A stretch of DNA of 64,000 nucleotides from assembly GCF_046591575.1 (NCBI RefSeq), contig NZ_JBIQWA010000012.1, positions 12,696 through 76,695 of the forward strand, given 5' to 3'. The stretch comes from Marivita sp046591575. GTDB lineage: Bacteria; Pseudomonadota; Alphaproteobacteria; Rhodobacterales; Rhodobacteraceae. Made by a program: the position numbers and the translations under genes. Under the pieces are notes generated by a model. The model was not told where the DNA came from, searched no databases, and was given only the letters and a program-made list of their open reading frames with translations. How positions within the stretch are numbered: the stretch's first letter is position 1; every line of letters begins with the position of its first letter. Positions 16,577-25,496 of the stretch are shown one piece after another.

Positions 16577-18604
16577 TTACAGCGTTGCCGCCAATCGTGT
16601 GCCCTGATCAATCGCGCGCTTGGCATCCAGCTCTGCCGCCACATCCGCTCCGCCGATCACATGGCACGCAACGCCTTTTGCCTCCAACGCATCCGCCAAT
16701 GACCGCTCCGGCAACTGCCCGGCACATAACACAACCGTATCACAGGCAATCATTTCAGGCCGCTCCCGCGATGCGCCATAGGAAATATGCAAGCCGTCAG
16801 CGTCAATGCGTTCATAATTCACGCCTGCCTTCATCTGCACGTCTTTCATCATAAGACTCATCCGATGAATCCAGCCCGTGGTTTTGCCCAGCCGCTTGCC
16901 GGGCTTCTCGGCCTTGCGCTGCAATAAGGTGACCGCGCGCGCAGGCGGTGTGGGCTGTGGTCCGTCCGGCGACAACCCAGAGCGTTCCTTGGCCGGGTCC
17001 GTGATGCCCCATTCGGTCATCCACTCCGGCAGATTCTCGGTCGGGCTGTCTCCTTCGTGGACAAGGTATTCCGAAACGTCAAATCCGATCCCCCCTGCGC
17101 CGACGACGGCGACATTTTGCCCGACCGGGGCATTGCCACGCAGCACATCGACATAACTCAACACGTTGTCCCCGTCCTGGCCGGGAATGCCCGGATCACG
17201 CGGAATGACACCTGTGGCAATCACCACATGATCAAATCCGTCCAGATCATCGGCACCAACCTCTTGACCCAGAACAACCGTAACACCGGTTTTGGACAGC
17301 ATGGTGCGATACCAATCAACCAGCCCCCAGAACTCTTCCTTGCCCGGAACCTGTTTTGCCATATTCAGCTGTCCCCCAATTTCGTGGGCCTTGTCGAACA
17401 GCGTCACATCGTGCCCCCGCTCTGCCGCCGTGATCGCCGTGGACAGCCCCGCAGGTCCGGCCCCGACAACTGCAACGCGCTGGGGATTGGCAGTTTGTTC
17501 GACTTTCAACTCGGTCTCGAAACAAGCCCTCGGATTCACAAGGCAAGACGAGATTTTCATCTGAAACGTATGGTCCAGACAAGCCTGATTGCACGCAATA
17601 CAGGGCGCGATCTGGGCCGCCTCACCCGCCATCGCTTTCGCAACGAAATCCGGATCAGCCAGGAATGGCCGCGCCATCGACACCATATCGGCACAGCCCT
17701 CGGCCAGCACCTCTTCGGCCACCTCGGGCGTGTTGATCCGGTTTGATGTGATCACCGGTATCCCCACCTTGCCCATCAGCTTTTTCGTCACCCAGGCAAA
17801 GGCCGCGCGCGGCACGCTGGTGGCAATCGTCGGAATCCGCGCCTCGTGCCAACCGATGCCGGTATTGATCAGCGTGGCCCCGGCCTTTTCGATCTCTTGG
17901 GCAAGTTGGACCACCTCGTCGTGGGTCGATCCGTTTGGCACAAGGTCAATCATCGACAACCGGTAGATCACAATGAACTCCGGCCCCACCGCCGCGCGCA
18001 CCCGGCGGACCACTTCGATCGGCAGACGCATCCGGTTTTCGTACGACCCACCCCACCGATCCGTACGTTTGTTGGTGTGGGTGACAAGAAACTGGTTGAT
18101 GAAGTACCCTTCCGATCCCATCACCTCGACCCCGTCATACCCCGCCTCTTTTGCCCGTTTCGCGGCGGTCACGATGTCGGCGATCTGCTTTTCGATACCA
18201 TCCTCGTCCAACTCTGTCGGCACAAAAGGAGAGATCGGCGATTTGATGGCAGACGGGGCCACACATTCCTTGCCATAAGCATAGCGCCCCGCATGCAAAA
18301 TCTGCATCGCGATCTTGCCGTCAGCCTCATGAACACGATCTGTCACCAACCGGTGGTTTGCAATGTCCTGATCCGAAAACAAACCCGACGCCCCCGGAAA
18401 CACCCCGCCTTCGCGATTCGGGGCCATGCCGCCCGTGACCATCAAAGCCACCCCACCCCGCGCCCGCGCGGCATAGAATTCCGCCGCGCGGTTCCAGTCG
18501 CCGGTTTCTTCAAGGTTCGTGTGCATCGACCCCATGAGCACGCGGTTTTTCAGCGTCGTGAACCCAAGGTCCAACGGGGCAAGCATATGTGGATAGCTGG
18601 TCAT
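16577..18604 (-). CDS. fadH: NADPH-dependent 2,4-dienoyl-CoA reductase-type oxidoreductase
   Basis: A 675-residue protein with the same architecture and length as E. coli FadH (672). The N-terminal old-yellow-enzyme FMN barrel (residues about 5-360) contains LKNRVLMGSMHTNLEE, LMVTGGM and ADMVSMARPFLADPDF. The 4Fe-4S site follows with CIACNQACLDHTF and SCLVNPRACFE. Then come the FAD domain (VAVVGAGPAGLSTAITAAERG) and the NAD(P) domain (VAVVGAGGIGFDVSEYL). It reduces dienoyl-CoA intermediates of unsaturated fatty-acid beta-oxidation. A GGGAGG site 6 bases upstream of the ATG at 18604 fixes the start. Other NADH:flavin oxidoreductases share the fold, so the substrate call is strong but not certain. 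Confidence 0.88.
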   Translation of the reverse strand: MTSYPHMLAPLDLGFTTLKNRVLMGSMHTNLEETGDWNRAAEFYAARARGGVALMVTGGMAPNREGGVFPGASGLFSDQDIANHRLVTDRVHEADGKIAMQILHAGRYAYGKECVAPSAIKSPISPFVPTELDEDGIEKQIADIVTAAKRAKEAGYDGVEVMGSEGYFINQFLVTHTNKRTDRWGGSYENRMRLPIEVVRRVRAAVGPEFIVIYRLSMIDLVPNGSTHDEVVQLAQEIEKAGATLINTGIGWHEARIPTIATSVPRAAFAWVTKKLMGKVGIPVITSNRINTPEVAEEVLAEGCADMVSMARPFLADPDFVAKAMAGEAAQIAPCIACNQACLDHTFQMKISSCLVNPRACFETELKVEQTANPQRVAVVGAGPAGLSTAITAAERGHDVTLFDKAHEIGGQLNMAKQVPGKEEFWGLVDWYRTMLSKTGVTVVLGQEVGADDLDGFDHVVIATGVIPRDPGIPGQDGDNVLSYVDVLRGNAPVGQNVAVVGAGGIGFDVSEYLVHEGDSPTENLPEWMTEWGITDPAKERSGLSPDGPQPTPPARAVTLLQRKAEKPGKRLGKTTGWIHRMSLMMKDVQMKAGVNYERIDADGLHISYGASRERPEMIACDTVVLCAGQLPERSLADALEAKGVACHVIGGADVAAELDAKRAIDQGTRLAATL

Positions 18605-18667
18605 GACGGCCTCCCTTTGCGCGTTGGTGCCACGTGCCAAGTTGACCTGTCACGCCCCGACGTCACG

Positions 18668-19846
18668 TCACGGACGGTTAAACTCCGCCGCGTGCCGTCC
18701 GGCCCAAAGCCCGGTGGCGAAACAGGCGGTCAAAAGATAACCGCCCGTCGGCGCATCCCAATCCAGCATTTCACCGGCACAAAACACGCCCGGTCGATCC
18801 CGCAGCATCAGCCTATCGTCAAGCGCGGCAAAGGCCACCCCGCCGGCGGTTGAAATCGCCTCGTCCATCGGCCGCAAACCCGCGTGCCGGATCGGAATGG
18901 CTTTTAATACGGCGGCCAGCGAAACGGTGTCGGTCGGAACGTTTGGAACAAATTCCCGCATGACGGCCTGTGCCGCAGATGACAGTTTCAACCTGCGTCG
19001 CAAGTGATTGCTTAAACTCTGTTTGCCTTGTGTCTTGGACAGTTTCGCAGCAATCGCATCCGGCGTCAGATCGGGTAGCAGATCCAGATGCAGATCTGCC
19101 CCCTCCCGCAGCGCAGGCGTGAGCGAATACACACCCCCACCCTCTAGCCCGCGCTCGGAAATCACGATCTCTCCCCGAGACATCTTTGGGCCCGCATGTA
19201 AGGCAATGTTCTTCAAAGGTGCGCCGAAATGCCGGGTCATGTGGGAAGACCAAGTCACACGCACCCCGGAATTCGAGGGCGCAAATGCCGATAGCGCAAT
19301 ACCCTGTTGCGCAAACAGCTTTGCCCATTCTCCGTCCGACCCCAGTCGCGCCCAACTCGCCCCGCCCAATGCAAGGGCCGTCACGCGCGGCGTCAGAACG
19401 CGCTGTCCATCCGGGGTATCAAACACGAATGTGTTCCTGTCCCACCCGGTCCAGCGCCACCGCGTCTGCCGATACAGCCCCATGCCATCCAGACGGGCCA
19501 ACCATGCGCGCAACAAGGGCGATGCCTTCATGGCCGTTGGGAAAAGCCGCCCCGTTGACCCTGTGAACGTGCTTTGTCCCAGCCCCTCTGCCCATGCCTG
19601 CACATGCTTTGGTCCAAACGCGGTCAGGCTGTCCGTCAGCACGGGTGGAGCCGTGCCGTACGCCTCAAGAAACGGTTCCATGGCCTGCATCTTGGTCAGG
19701 TTCAGACCGGACTTGCCCGCCATAAGGAATTTGCGACCCAAAGACGGTTTCGCATCGACCAGTGTCACCGCCCGACCCGCCGTCAATAGAGCATCCGCCG
19801 CCATCAACCCGGCAGGTCCGCCACCGATGACCAGCGCATCTGTCAT
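18668..19846 (-). CDS. TIGR03862-type (HI0933/YhiN-like) flavoprotein
   Basis: A 392-residue flavoprotein starting with the dinucleotide motif ALVIGGGPAGLMAADALL, followed by GRKFLMAGKSGLNLTK, a hallmark of the HI0933/YhiN family, and the C-terminal FCAGEMLDWDAPTGGYLL FAD contact. The family has no settled function. The start at 19846 overlaps the stop of a possible small upstream gene by 4 bases (ATGA). Downstream, 63 bases separate it from fadH on the same strand. Confidence 0.9.
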   Translation of the reverse strand: MTDALVIGGGPAGLMAADALLTAGRAVTLVDAKPSLGRKFLMAGKSGLNLTKMQAMEPFLEAYGTAPPVLTDSLTAFGPKHVQAWAEGLGQSTFTGSTGRLFPTAMKASPLLRAWLARLDGMGLYRQTRWRWTGWDRNTFVFDTPDGQRVLTPRVTALALGGASWARLGSDGEWAKLFAQQGIALSAFAPSNSGVRVTWSSHMTRHFGAPLKNIALHAGPKMSRGEIVISERGLEGGGVYSLTPALREGADLHLDLLPDLTPDAIAAKLSKTQGKQSLSNHLRRRLKLSSAAQAVMREFVPNVPTDTVSLAAVLKAIPIRHAGLRPMDEAISTAGGVAFAALDDRLMLRDRPGVFCAGEMLDWDAPTGGYLLTACFATGLWAGRHAAEFNRP

Positions 19847-20013
19847 GCCGCGTCCGGAGCGTTGCGCATGTCGACATCAACGCCGCTGTCGGCAAAGCCG
19901 CGCCGCGCAATCTCGTGGACCGACCGCGCGGTGGCCGCCGCGTGCTGAATTATGCGATGGCGTGCAAGGAGATCCCACTCCATGGCGATTCCCTTGAAAT
20001 CTCTTTGATCCAT
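19843..20013 (-). CDS. Possible small protein coupled to the downstream flavoprotein gene
   Basis: A 56-codon frame beginning MDQRDFKGIAMEWDLLARHR and ending with a TGA that overlaps the flavoprotein ATG as ATGA. It is rich in Ala, Arg and His with no hydrophobic segment. I do not recognise it. The coupling is the main reason to list it; an internal ATG at 19983 would give 46 residues. It may be an unused frame, since there is no convincing ribosome site. Confidence 0.3.
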   Translation of the reverse strand: MDQRDFKGIAMEWDLLARHRIIQHAAATARSVHEIARRGFADSGVDVDMRNAPDAA

Positions 20014-20074
20014 CTCAGCTTGATGCCTTGAGCCACCCGCTTGCACAAGTGCCCGAACCAGAGCCGAAACACCC

Positions 20075-20392
20075 ATGTCGCATTCAGACCCGATTTGTCC
20101 TTTGTGCCTGCGCCCGATCCCGGCGGGTGTAAAACAAAGCCAACATCATCTGGTACCCAAGCTGAAAGGCGGCAAAGGCGGGCCGACGATTCTGATCCAC
20201 CAGATGTGCCATAACGAAATTCACGCAACCCTAACCGAAGCCGAACTCGCGCGTGACTATAACACACCCGAGGCACTGAGGGCACATCCGAAACTGGCAG
20301 CGTTTTTCAAGTGGGTGTCGAAAAGACCGGGCGATTTTCACGCCCGCAGCACACGCAGTCTGCGCAAGCAAAATTCCCGCAAACGCAGATAG
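20075..20392 (+). CDS. Small HNH-nuclease-like protein
   Basis: A 105-residue protein. Its N-terminal CPLCLRPIPAG is a zinc knuckle, followed by QSQHHLVPKLKGGKGGPTI and HQMCHNEIHATLTEAEL. This CxxC...HH...CHNxIH spacing is that of small HNH endonucleases (His-His pair and the final N-x-x-H). The C-terminus is basic (RSTRSLRKQNSRKRR), consistent with nucleic-acid binding. There is no linked restriction methylase, so its role is unknown. The stop codon is inside the first arm of the palindrome at 20389. Confidence 0.8.
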   Translation: MSHSDPICPLCLRPIPAGVKQSQHHLVPKLKGGKGGPTILIHQMCHNEIHATLTEAELARDYNTPEALRAHPKLAAFFKWVSKRPGDFHARSTRSLRKQNSRKRR

Positions 20393-20448
20393 GTCCGTTT
20401 TGGCCCTATTGTTTCGCACGCGAAACATTGAGACCGAAACGGACCTAT
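20389..20448. repeat. 60-bp nested palindrome between HNH gene and MFS relic
   Basis: Outer arms ATAGGTCCGTTT (20389-20400) and AAACGGACCTAT (20437-20448) are perfect and extend inward to 15 bp with one G-T pair. An inner perfect palindrome TGTTTCGC-ac-GCGAAACA lies at 20410-20427. The two-tier stem could be a bidirectional terminator between the convergent HNH gene and the MFS relic, but there is no U-run, and the symmetry also fits a mobile-element remnant. Confidence 0.7.
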
Positions 20449-20458
20449 TAAAGTTCTG

Positions 20459-20761
20459 TTAACCTTTGGGCATGCCCCTGTTTCCCGCACGGCCGCCCGC
20501 AATCGCGGCCAGCCCTCCGACAAGAAAGCCAACTCTGCGCCCATAACGGCCCATCAAAAGTAAAAACGGCCCTGTCACGACAAGCCCTGCAAAGGTTTGC
20601 ACCGAGGGCGGCAGGGTGGCGAGGGCCGGGTGAGGAGCAAGCAGAACCCCTGCCAGACCACCCAGAATGATCAGCATGGGCATGACAGATCCCAGGATCG
20701 TATTGGCCGCGATCAGCCCAACGAAGTTGATGTTGACGCCGGGCTGTTGAGTATGTGGCAT
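20459..20761 (-). pseudogene. Truncated MFS transporter (N-terminal quarter only)
   Basis: The 100 codons read NTILGSVMPMLIILGGLAGV, then a hydrophobic segment LAGLVVTGPFLLLM-like, and LMGRYGRRVGFLVGG, which is the loop 2-3 signature of major facilitator proteins. This corresponds to the first three transmembrane helices of a roughly 400-residue drug-efflux MFS protein. The frame ends right after with a short unrelated tail (RAGNRGMPKG), 10 bases from the 60-bp palindrome. The remaining three quarters are absent from the window. A tiny functional membrane protein is possible but less likely. Confidence 0.6.
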
Positions 20762-20919
20762 GAGCGGTCTGTTCCATGTGTACTCTCGTCACAGCACGAT
20801 CCTAGCCGCTCAGAGATATGTCCCGAAGGGTCTATTCCAGCTCAGCATCAGCAGCGCAAAACTGACGCTGTGCGTCAGAGTCTTTGGACAGGGCAACACA
20901 TACGCGCACCGCCGTCGAT

Positions 20920-21246
20920 TTAGGATGCGTTCATCCGTTCCATATGGGCCCGCATTTCCTCGGCCTCTTGCCGCGCGTCGCGCAAGCCTTCCATTGCGGC
21001 GGACAGCTCGGCTTCGGTCTGGGCCAGTTGATTGGTCAGTTCGGCCTCTCGCTGCTGCAGATAGGTGATCGCCTGATCGCGGGTTTCTTCGGCTTCGTGC
21101 AATTCCTGGCTCATGCGCTCAAGTTGGTCCATGTCGGCCTGACTGACCCGAGTGAAACGGTGCACAAGCCAATTGGCAAACCAGCCCAGACAAAACGCGA
21201 CAAACAGAATGATCGCTGTTGTAATGACAAACTCAGTTCTGTTCAT
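20920..21246 (-). CDS. Membrane-anchored coiled-coil protein, unknown
   Basis: A 108-residue protein: MNRTEFV followed by a transmembrane segment (residues 7-27, ITTAIILFVAFCLGWFANWL), then a long charged helix rich in Glu/Gln/Ala (about 38-105) predicted to be a coiled coil, ending with MRAHMERMNAS. The start at 21246 lies 14 bases inside the end of the upstream OmpA-family gene, so the two are probably co-translated and may act together at the envelope. I do not recognise a named family. Confidence 0.75.
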   Translation of the reverse strand: MNRTEFVITTAIILFVAFCLGWFANWLVHRFTRVSQADMDQLERMSQELHEAEETRDQAITYLQQREAELTNQLAQTEAELSAAMEGLRDARQEAEEMRAHMERMNAS

Positions 21247-23155
21247 CGGGTGTTCCTTCGGCGCCGTCAGTTTCGGCTGTTTCGCCCGTTGGCGCGGATT
21301 GTTCAATACTCTCCAGCGTTGTCTCGGAATCCGGGGTGGGTTCGGGGCGAAGCAGCTTGAATTCGATCCGGCGGTTGGCTTCGCGGCCTTCTTCGGTGTC
21401 ATTGCTTGCGATCGGACGCTCTTCGCCGTAGCCGCGCACCTGGTAGCTGGCGGTCAGGACGCGCCGCTCTCGCAAGGCATCCAGCACCGATTGGGCACGA
21501 TCCTTGCTCAGTTGCAGGTTCATGACCTCGCGCCCCTGGCTGTCGGTATGACCCGCGATGACAAGTGGGATATCCCCGCACAAATTCAGCAGCTCTGCGA
21601 TTTCGTCCATGATGTCCTGGGTCGAGGCATCAAGCGTCGCCGATCCGGGTTCGAAGGAAATCTTGCGGTCGCCGATGATTTCAACGATCTGCGCCTCGCA
21701 TTCTTCAGGGGTTGGAATGCCCAGAAGCGGATCAAGCTTTTCCTGATAGGTGACCGAGATCTCGTATTCTTCGGCATTGCCCAGCTTTTCCGCAAGCAGC
21801 CCGGCAATTTCGGAACTGGCATTCTGGTTGCCGGTGTTGCCGGACACGGTCAGCGCGTCCGGCGTGACAAGAACCGCCCCGTTGGACAAGCGCGACAAGG
21901 CTTCGAGACCCGCCAACACCCGGTTGGACCAGCTTGGCGGCAGAGTTTCATCCACCCGTGCGGTTGTGCGCACCGTGCTGGAGCCGAAAACAGCGCGGGC
22001 AAAGCTGTCTGCGGTCTGGCGCGAAATCTCGCTGTTGATGCGCCCGCGCAATTGAACATCGCCTTCCGGGCTGCGGGTTGCGGTGAATTCCGGGATACCT
22101 GCGGGCTCTTCTGCGGGCGGTTTCGGCAGGGTGGCTTTGACAACAAAAACACCCGGCAAATCGTTCTCAAGCTCACCGACGACGCGGTCAAACAGGCTTT
22201 GATCGGTGCCTTCCAGGGCAAAGACGGTTACATCGACATCGGCAAAGGTGATGCTGCCGCCCCCCAGCTGGTCAATGGCGGTGATTCCCATCGCGGCGGC
22301 CTCGCCCCACGCGCTGGTCGGTGTTCCCAGGCCCAGACGACACTCTACCTTGCCCGTCAGACCGGCCGCCGCGGCGGCTTCCAGAATGGTCGTCCGGTCC
22401 GCCTCGGTCGGGGCAGAACAGGCGTCAAAGCGGGCACCCTCTGCATCCTGAATAAAGCGCAGGGTGAACGGCGAAATCACCGGACGCGGCGCGGTGATTT
22501 CGAGCGCCAGCCGCAGATCATCACCAGCGCGGCGGGCAAGATCGGCTTCGACACGGCGTCGCGTGTCTTCGCTGTCAACCGCCCCTTTGATGGACACGCG
22601 GCCCGCCTCGATCGAGATTTTCGACCGATCCAGAATGCGCAGCACCGACACAGAATAATCAAGGGCATTGTCCCAGCCGTCGGGCACCGGATAATCCGCC
22701 ACCTCCAGCAGGTCAGCCACCGGCACGTCCGGAACGGCCCGTTCGATTCGGGCGACAAGATCCTCTCGGTCGGTTTCGGCGGGCATGAGGCCGATCAGGG
22801 AAATGCCGCCATCCGTTCGCAAGACTTCGATTGAAAACCGGGGCGGAGCAAGGCGGTCGCTGTCAACGATGTCGATCTGATCAATCACACGCGCGGTGTC
22901 GACAACGCGACCTGCCGCACTTAACGCCTGAAATCGCGCGGCTTCGGTGGGGGCGGTGCCGATCAGGAAAACCTGCAACCCGTTGGTATCGACATCCGCC
23001 CAGGTCAGGGCATCGCGATCCAGTTCCGTGCGCACCGCCTGTTCAGAGCTGTTTTCAACGACACCCGCCGAAAACCACGCTGCCGCCAGGCTTAGGACAG
23101 CCGCAGAAAAAAAGGCCATTGCCAGAATGAAAACAGAGGATAGGCGCATCGGCAT
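21233..23155 (-). CDS. Large OmpA-family envelope protein
   Basis: A 640-residue protein with an N-terminal membrane anchor or uncleaved signal (LSSVFILAMAFFSAAVLSLAA), a middle region of repeated alpha-beta segments that look like BON-type or similar repeats (for example VSIKGAVDSEDTRRRVEADL and VQLRGRINSEISRQTADSF), and a C-terminal OmpA peptidoglycan-binding domain at about 480-595 (VIAGHTDSQGREVMNLQLS, then RVRGYGEERPI-like, and REANRRIEFKLL). An acidic tail of about 30 residues follows. It should tether the envelope to peptidoglycan. The exact job is unknown. It is co-translated with the small coiled-coil membrane protein downstream. Confidence 0.88.
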   Translation of the reverse strand: MPMRLSSVFILAMAFFSAAVLSLAAAWFSAGVVENSSEQAVRTELDRDALTWADVDTNGLQVFLIGTAPTEAARFQALSAAGRVVDTARVIDQIDIVDSDRLAPPRFSIEVLRTDGGISLIGLMPAETDREDLVARIERAVPDVPVADLLEVADYPVPDGWDNALDYSVSVLRILDRSKISIEAGRVSIKGAVDSEDTRRRVEADLARRAGDDLRLALEITAPRPVISPFTLRFIQDAEGARFDACSAPTEADRTTILEAAAAAGLTGKVECRLGLGTPTSAWGEAAAMGITAIDQLGGGSITFADVDVTVFALEGTDQSLFDRVVGELENDLPGVFVVKATLPKPPAEEPAGIPEFTATRSPEGDVQLRGRINSEISRQTADSFARAVFGSSTVRTTARVDETLPPSWSNRVLAGLEALSRLSNGAVLVTPDALTVSGNTGNQNASSEIAGLLAEKLGNAEEYEISVTYQEKLDPLLGIPTPEECEAQIVEIIGDRKISFEPGSATLDASTQDIMDEIAELLNLCGDIPLVIAGHTDSQGREVMNLQLSKDRAQSVLDALRERRVLTASYQVRGYGEERPIASNDTEEGREANRRIEFKLLRPEPTPDSETTLESIEQSAPTGETAETDGAEGTPDEQN

Positions 23156-23208
23156 TCCGCGTCAGATGAGGTTGGTTTAGCGATACGCCTCAGGACGCAG
23201 GAGTGCAA

Positions 23209-24174
23209 TCATACCAGCACGGCAATGGCGAAAAACAGCACGGGCAAAAGTGCGGCATTTCGGTTGGATCGGAACAGTTCAAGCAAACGATCCCCATCAT
23301 CCAGTTTAAGCCGCCGCAGCTGCCACAGCATGTGCCAGCCCATCGCCCACGGCCCGACAAGCGCCACCAAGAGCGCAAAGATGTCGCCGCGTGGGGCCGC
23401 CAGAATGATGGCGTAGCCCATCAAAGCAACACAGATCACCAAAAACCATGCAAGGTATTTGGGCGTTTCGTCGCCGAACAGCCGCGCTGTTGATTTGACA
23501 CCGATCAACGCGTCGTCTTCGATATCCTGATGGGCATAGATGGTGTCGTAAAACAGCGTCCAGACCAGTCCTGACGCGTATAACACGACCGCAGGCCATT
23601 GAAGTTCTCTGGTATGTGCCGTCCAGGCCAGCAATGCCCCCCAATTGAACGCGAGCCCCAGAAACACCTGCGGCCACCATGTGATTCGTTTGGCAAAGGG
23701 ATAAATCGCCACCGGAACAAGTGCGACGATCCCAAGCAGAATCGCCTGGGTCGGAAAGGTGATCAGGATCAGCAAGGCGACCAGCGATTGCAAAACGGCC
23801 CAGGCCAGTGCCTTTTTCGCTGTGGTTTGGCCCGACGGAATCGGCCGGGAGGCCGTGCGCGCAACCGAGCCGTCAAAATCGCGGTCGGTGATGTCATTCC
23901 AGGTACAGCCCGCACCGCGCATCAGGATCGCCCCGATCCCGCAGCCAGCGATGATCCAAAGATCAAAAAGGCGCATGTTTCCGGTGTGAAACATGGCCAA
24001 CAACGTACCCCAGACGCAGGGAAGATAGAGCAACCACGTTCCGATAGGTCGATCCGCGCGGGACAATCGCAGATAGGGACGTGCCCATTTCGGAGCGCGC
24101 GTGTCCACCCAATTGCCCGAAACGGCGTCGGCGACCTGACCCGTGTGGTCTGGTGTTGTCTGCGGGCCGGACAT
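23209..24174 (-). CDS. ubiA: 4-hydroxybenzoate polyprenyltransferase
   Basis: A 321-residue integral membrane prenyltransferase of ubiquinone synthesis. The two Asp-rich prenyl-diphosphate/magnesium sites are visible: NDITDRDFDGSVARTASRPI and YDTIYAHQDIEDDALIGVKS. Eight or nine hydrophobic segments cover the protein. The start ATG at 24174 has GGAG 8 bases upstream and leaves only 12 bases to the divergent rsmE ATG. A short hydrophilic N-terminal extension (about 40 residues) precedes the first core motif (RADRPIGTWLLYLPCVWG). Confidence 0.94.
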   Translation of the reverse strand: MSGPQTTPDHTGQVADAVSGNWVDTRAPKWARPYLRLSRADRPIGTWLLYLPCVWGTLLAMFHTGNMRLFDLWIIAGCGIGAILMRGAGCTWNDITDRDFDGSVARTASRPIPSGQTTAKKALAWAVLQSLVALLILITFPTQAILLGIVALVPVAIYPFAKRITWWPQVFLGLAFNWGALLAWTAHTRELQWPAVVLYASGLVWTLFYDTIYAHQDIEDDALIGVKSTARLFGDETPKYLAWFLVICVALMGYAIILAAPRGDIFALLVALVGPWAMGWHMLWQLRRLKLDDGDRLLELFRSNRNAALLPVLFFAIAVLV

Positions 24175-24186
24175 ATGTGTTGCTCC

Positions 24187-24906
24187 ATGAGTGCAAAGAT
24201 CAGACTTTTTGTAGATCACCCGCTTGGGGTGGCACAACCGGTCCCTCTGACGCGGGAGCAGGCGCATTACCTGTTTGGCGTGATGCGTGTGTCGGTCGGA
24301 TCAAATGTGGCGTTGTTCAATGGTGCCGACGGCGAGTGGCAGGCGCATGTGGCCGAGGCGGGCAAGCGCGGTGGAGTTTTGGTCTGTGAGCAGCCATCCA
24401 AGCCGCAAAGCCTGCCCCCGGACCTGTGGCTGCTGTTTGCCCCGATCAAAAAGGCGCGCACCGATTTTATTGTCGAAAAGGCTGTCGAGATGGGGGTGCG
24501 GCGCATTCTGCCCGTTCAGACGGCATTCACGAATTCGGACCGCATTCGACAGGACCGGCTGCAAGCCCACGCGGTCGAAGCGGCAGAGCAATGTGGTGCC
24601 ACGTTTGTGCCGGAGGTTGCCGCGCTGACCAAGCTGGATCAGGTGCTCAAGACCTGGGACACATCGCGCTATATCGCGTTTTGTGACGAAACACTGGCCG
24701 GAGATGCGGAACGTCTGCCCTCAAAATCGGGGCCGTGGGCCATTCTGATCGGTCCGGAAGGCGGCTTTTCACCGGATGAGCGGGATCGTCTGCATCATCT
24801 GGATCATGCCCATCCGATCAGCCTTGGCCCCCGGATTTTACGCGCCGACACGGCGGCGGTTGCGGCTTTGACCCTGTGGCAGATGGCGCTTGGAGACTGG
24901 GCATGA
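24187..24906 (+). CDS. rsmE: 16S rRNA m3U1498 methyltransferase
   Basis: A 239-residue SPOUT methyltransferase. The N-terminal PUA-like domain has HYLFGVMRVSVGSNVALFNG. The C-terminal SAM-binding knot has WAILIGPEGGFSPDERD and ISLGPRILRADTAAVAAL, the diagnostic RsmE motifs. It methylates uridine 1498 of 16S rRNA. There is no Shine-Dalgarno sequence before the ATG at 24187 and the divergent ubiA start is 12 bases away, so the transcript may be leaderless or promoters lie inside ubiA. The next gene overlaps its stop by 4 bases. Confidence 0.95.
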   Translation: MSAKIRLFVDHPLGVAQPVPLTREQAHYLFGVMRVSVGSNVALFNGADGEWQAHVAEAGKRGGVLVCEQPSKPQSLPPDLWLLFAPIKKARTDFIVEKAVEMGVRRILPVQTAFTNSDRIRQDRLQAHAVEAAEQCGATFVPEVAALTKLDQVLKTWDTSRYIAFCDETLAGDAERLPSKSGPWAILIGPEGGFSPDERDRLHHLDHAHPISLGPRILRADTAAVAALTLWQMALGDWA

Positions 24907-25433
24907 GTTTCGTGCGCCCTGCAGCACGGGCCCATCTGATGCGGTGGCGCGAGGCGCTTATTGGTGCGGCGATCCTTGTTCTGGGTCTGTATTGGAGTTT
25001 TGGCGTCACTCCGGGGCTGCTGTCGTGGATCGGGTATCTTGCCATTCTTGTTGGCGCTGCGTTGGGGGTGGCGGGTCTGCAAAAAGGCCGGTCGCGCCAT
25101 GGCGGTGGCGGCCCGGGAGTGGTTCAGGTGATAGAGCGGCGGATCGGATATTTCGGCCCCCTAACCGGCGGGTTGGTTGATGTTGATGCCATCACGTCGC
25201 TGAATTTTGACCCAACGCAGCATCCTGCGACCTGGGTAATCACACATGACAACGGACCGGCCCTGCATATTCCGCTTACCGCCGAAGGTGCGGATGCTTT
25301 GTTTGACGTGTTTTCAGGGCTTCCCGGCCTCAGCCCCGGTCGGATCGCGTCGGTCGCCCAGCGCGACGGGGATCATCCTGTTGTGCTTTGGCGCAGGGCA
25401 GATCTTCAGCAACGCATTGCCCGCCTGCATTGA
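24903..25433 (+). CDS. Inner-membrane protein, unknown
   Basis: A 176-residue protein. Two hydrophobic segments at about residues 18-35 (LIGAAILVLGLYWSFGV) and 41-58 (LLSWIGYLAILVGAALGV) are followed by a cytoplasmic or periplasmic domain of about 110 residues containing RRIGYFGPLTGG and WVITHDNGPALHIPL, a small beta-rich fold. I know similar genes only as conserved hypothetical neighbours of rsmE and gshA in Rhodobacteraceae. It overlaps rsmE by ATGA, so they are translated together; gshA follows after 63 bases. Confidence 0.8.
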   Translation: MSFVRPAARAHLMRWREALIGAAILVLGLYWSFGVTPGLLSWIGYLAILVGAALGVAGLQKGRSRHGGGGPGVVQVIERRIGYFGPLTGGLVDVDAITSLNFDPTQHPATWVITHDNGPALHIPLTAEGADALFDVFSGLPGLSPGRIASVAQRDGDHPVVLWRRADLQQRIARLH

Positions 25434-25496
25434 CACCCTGGATAAATCGGCCCAAGGCTGCCCGCAACTGTCGAGCAGCAAGACCGGAGACACGCC

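Noticed and set aside
21152..22834. 560-codon plus-strand frame opposite the OmpA-family gene
   Set aside because: Antisense of a gene with a clear OmpA domain and signal anchor; no independent support.
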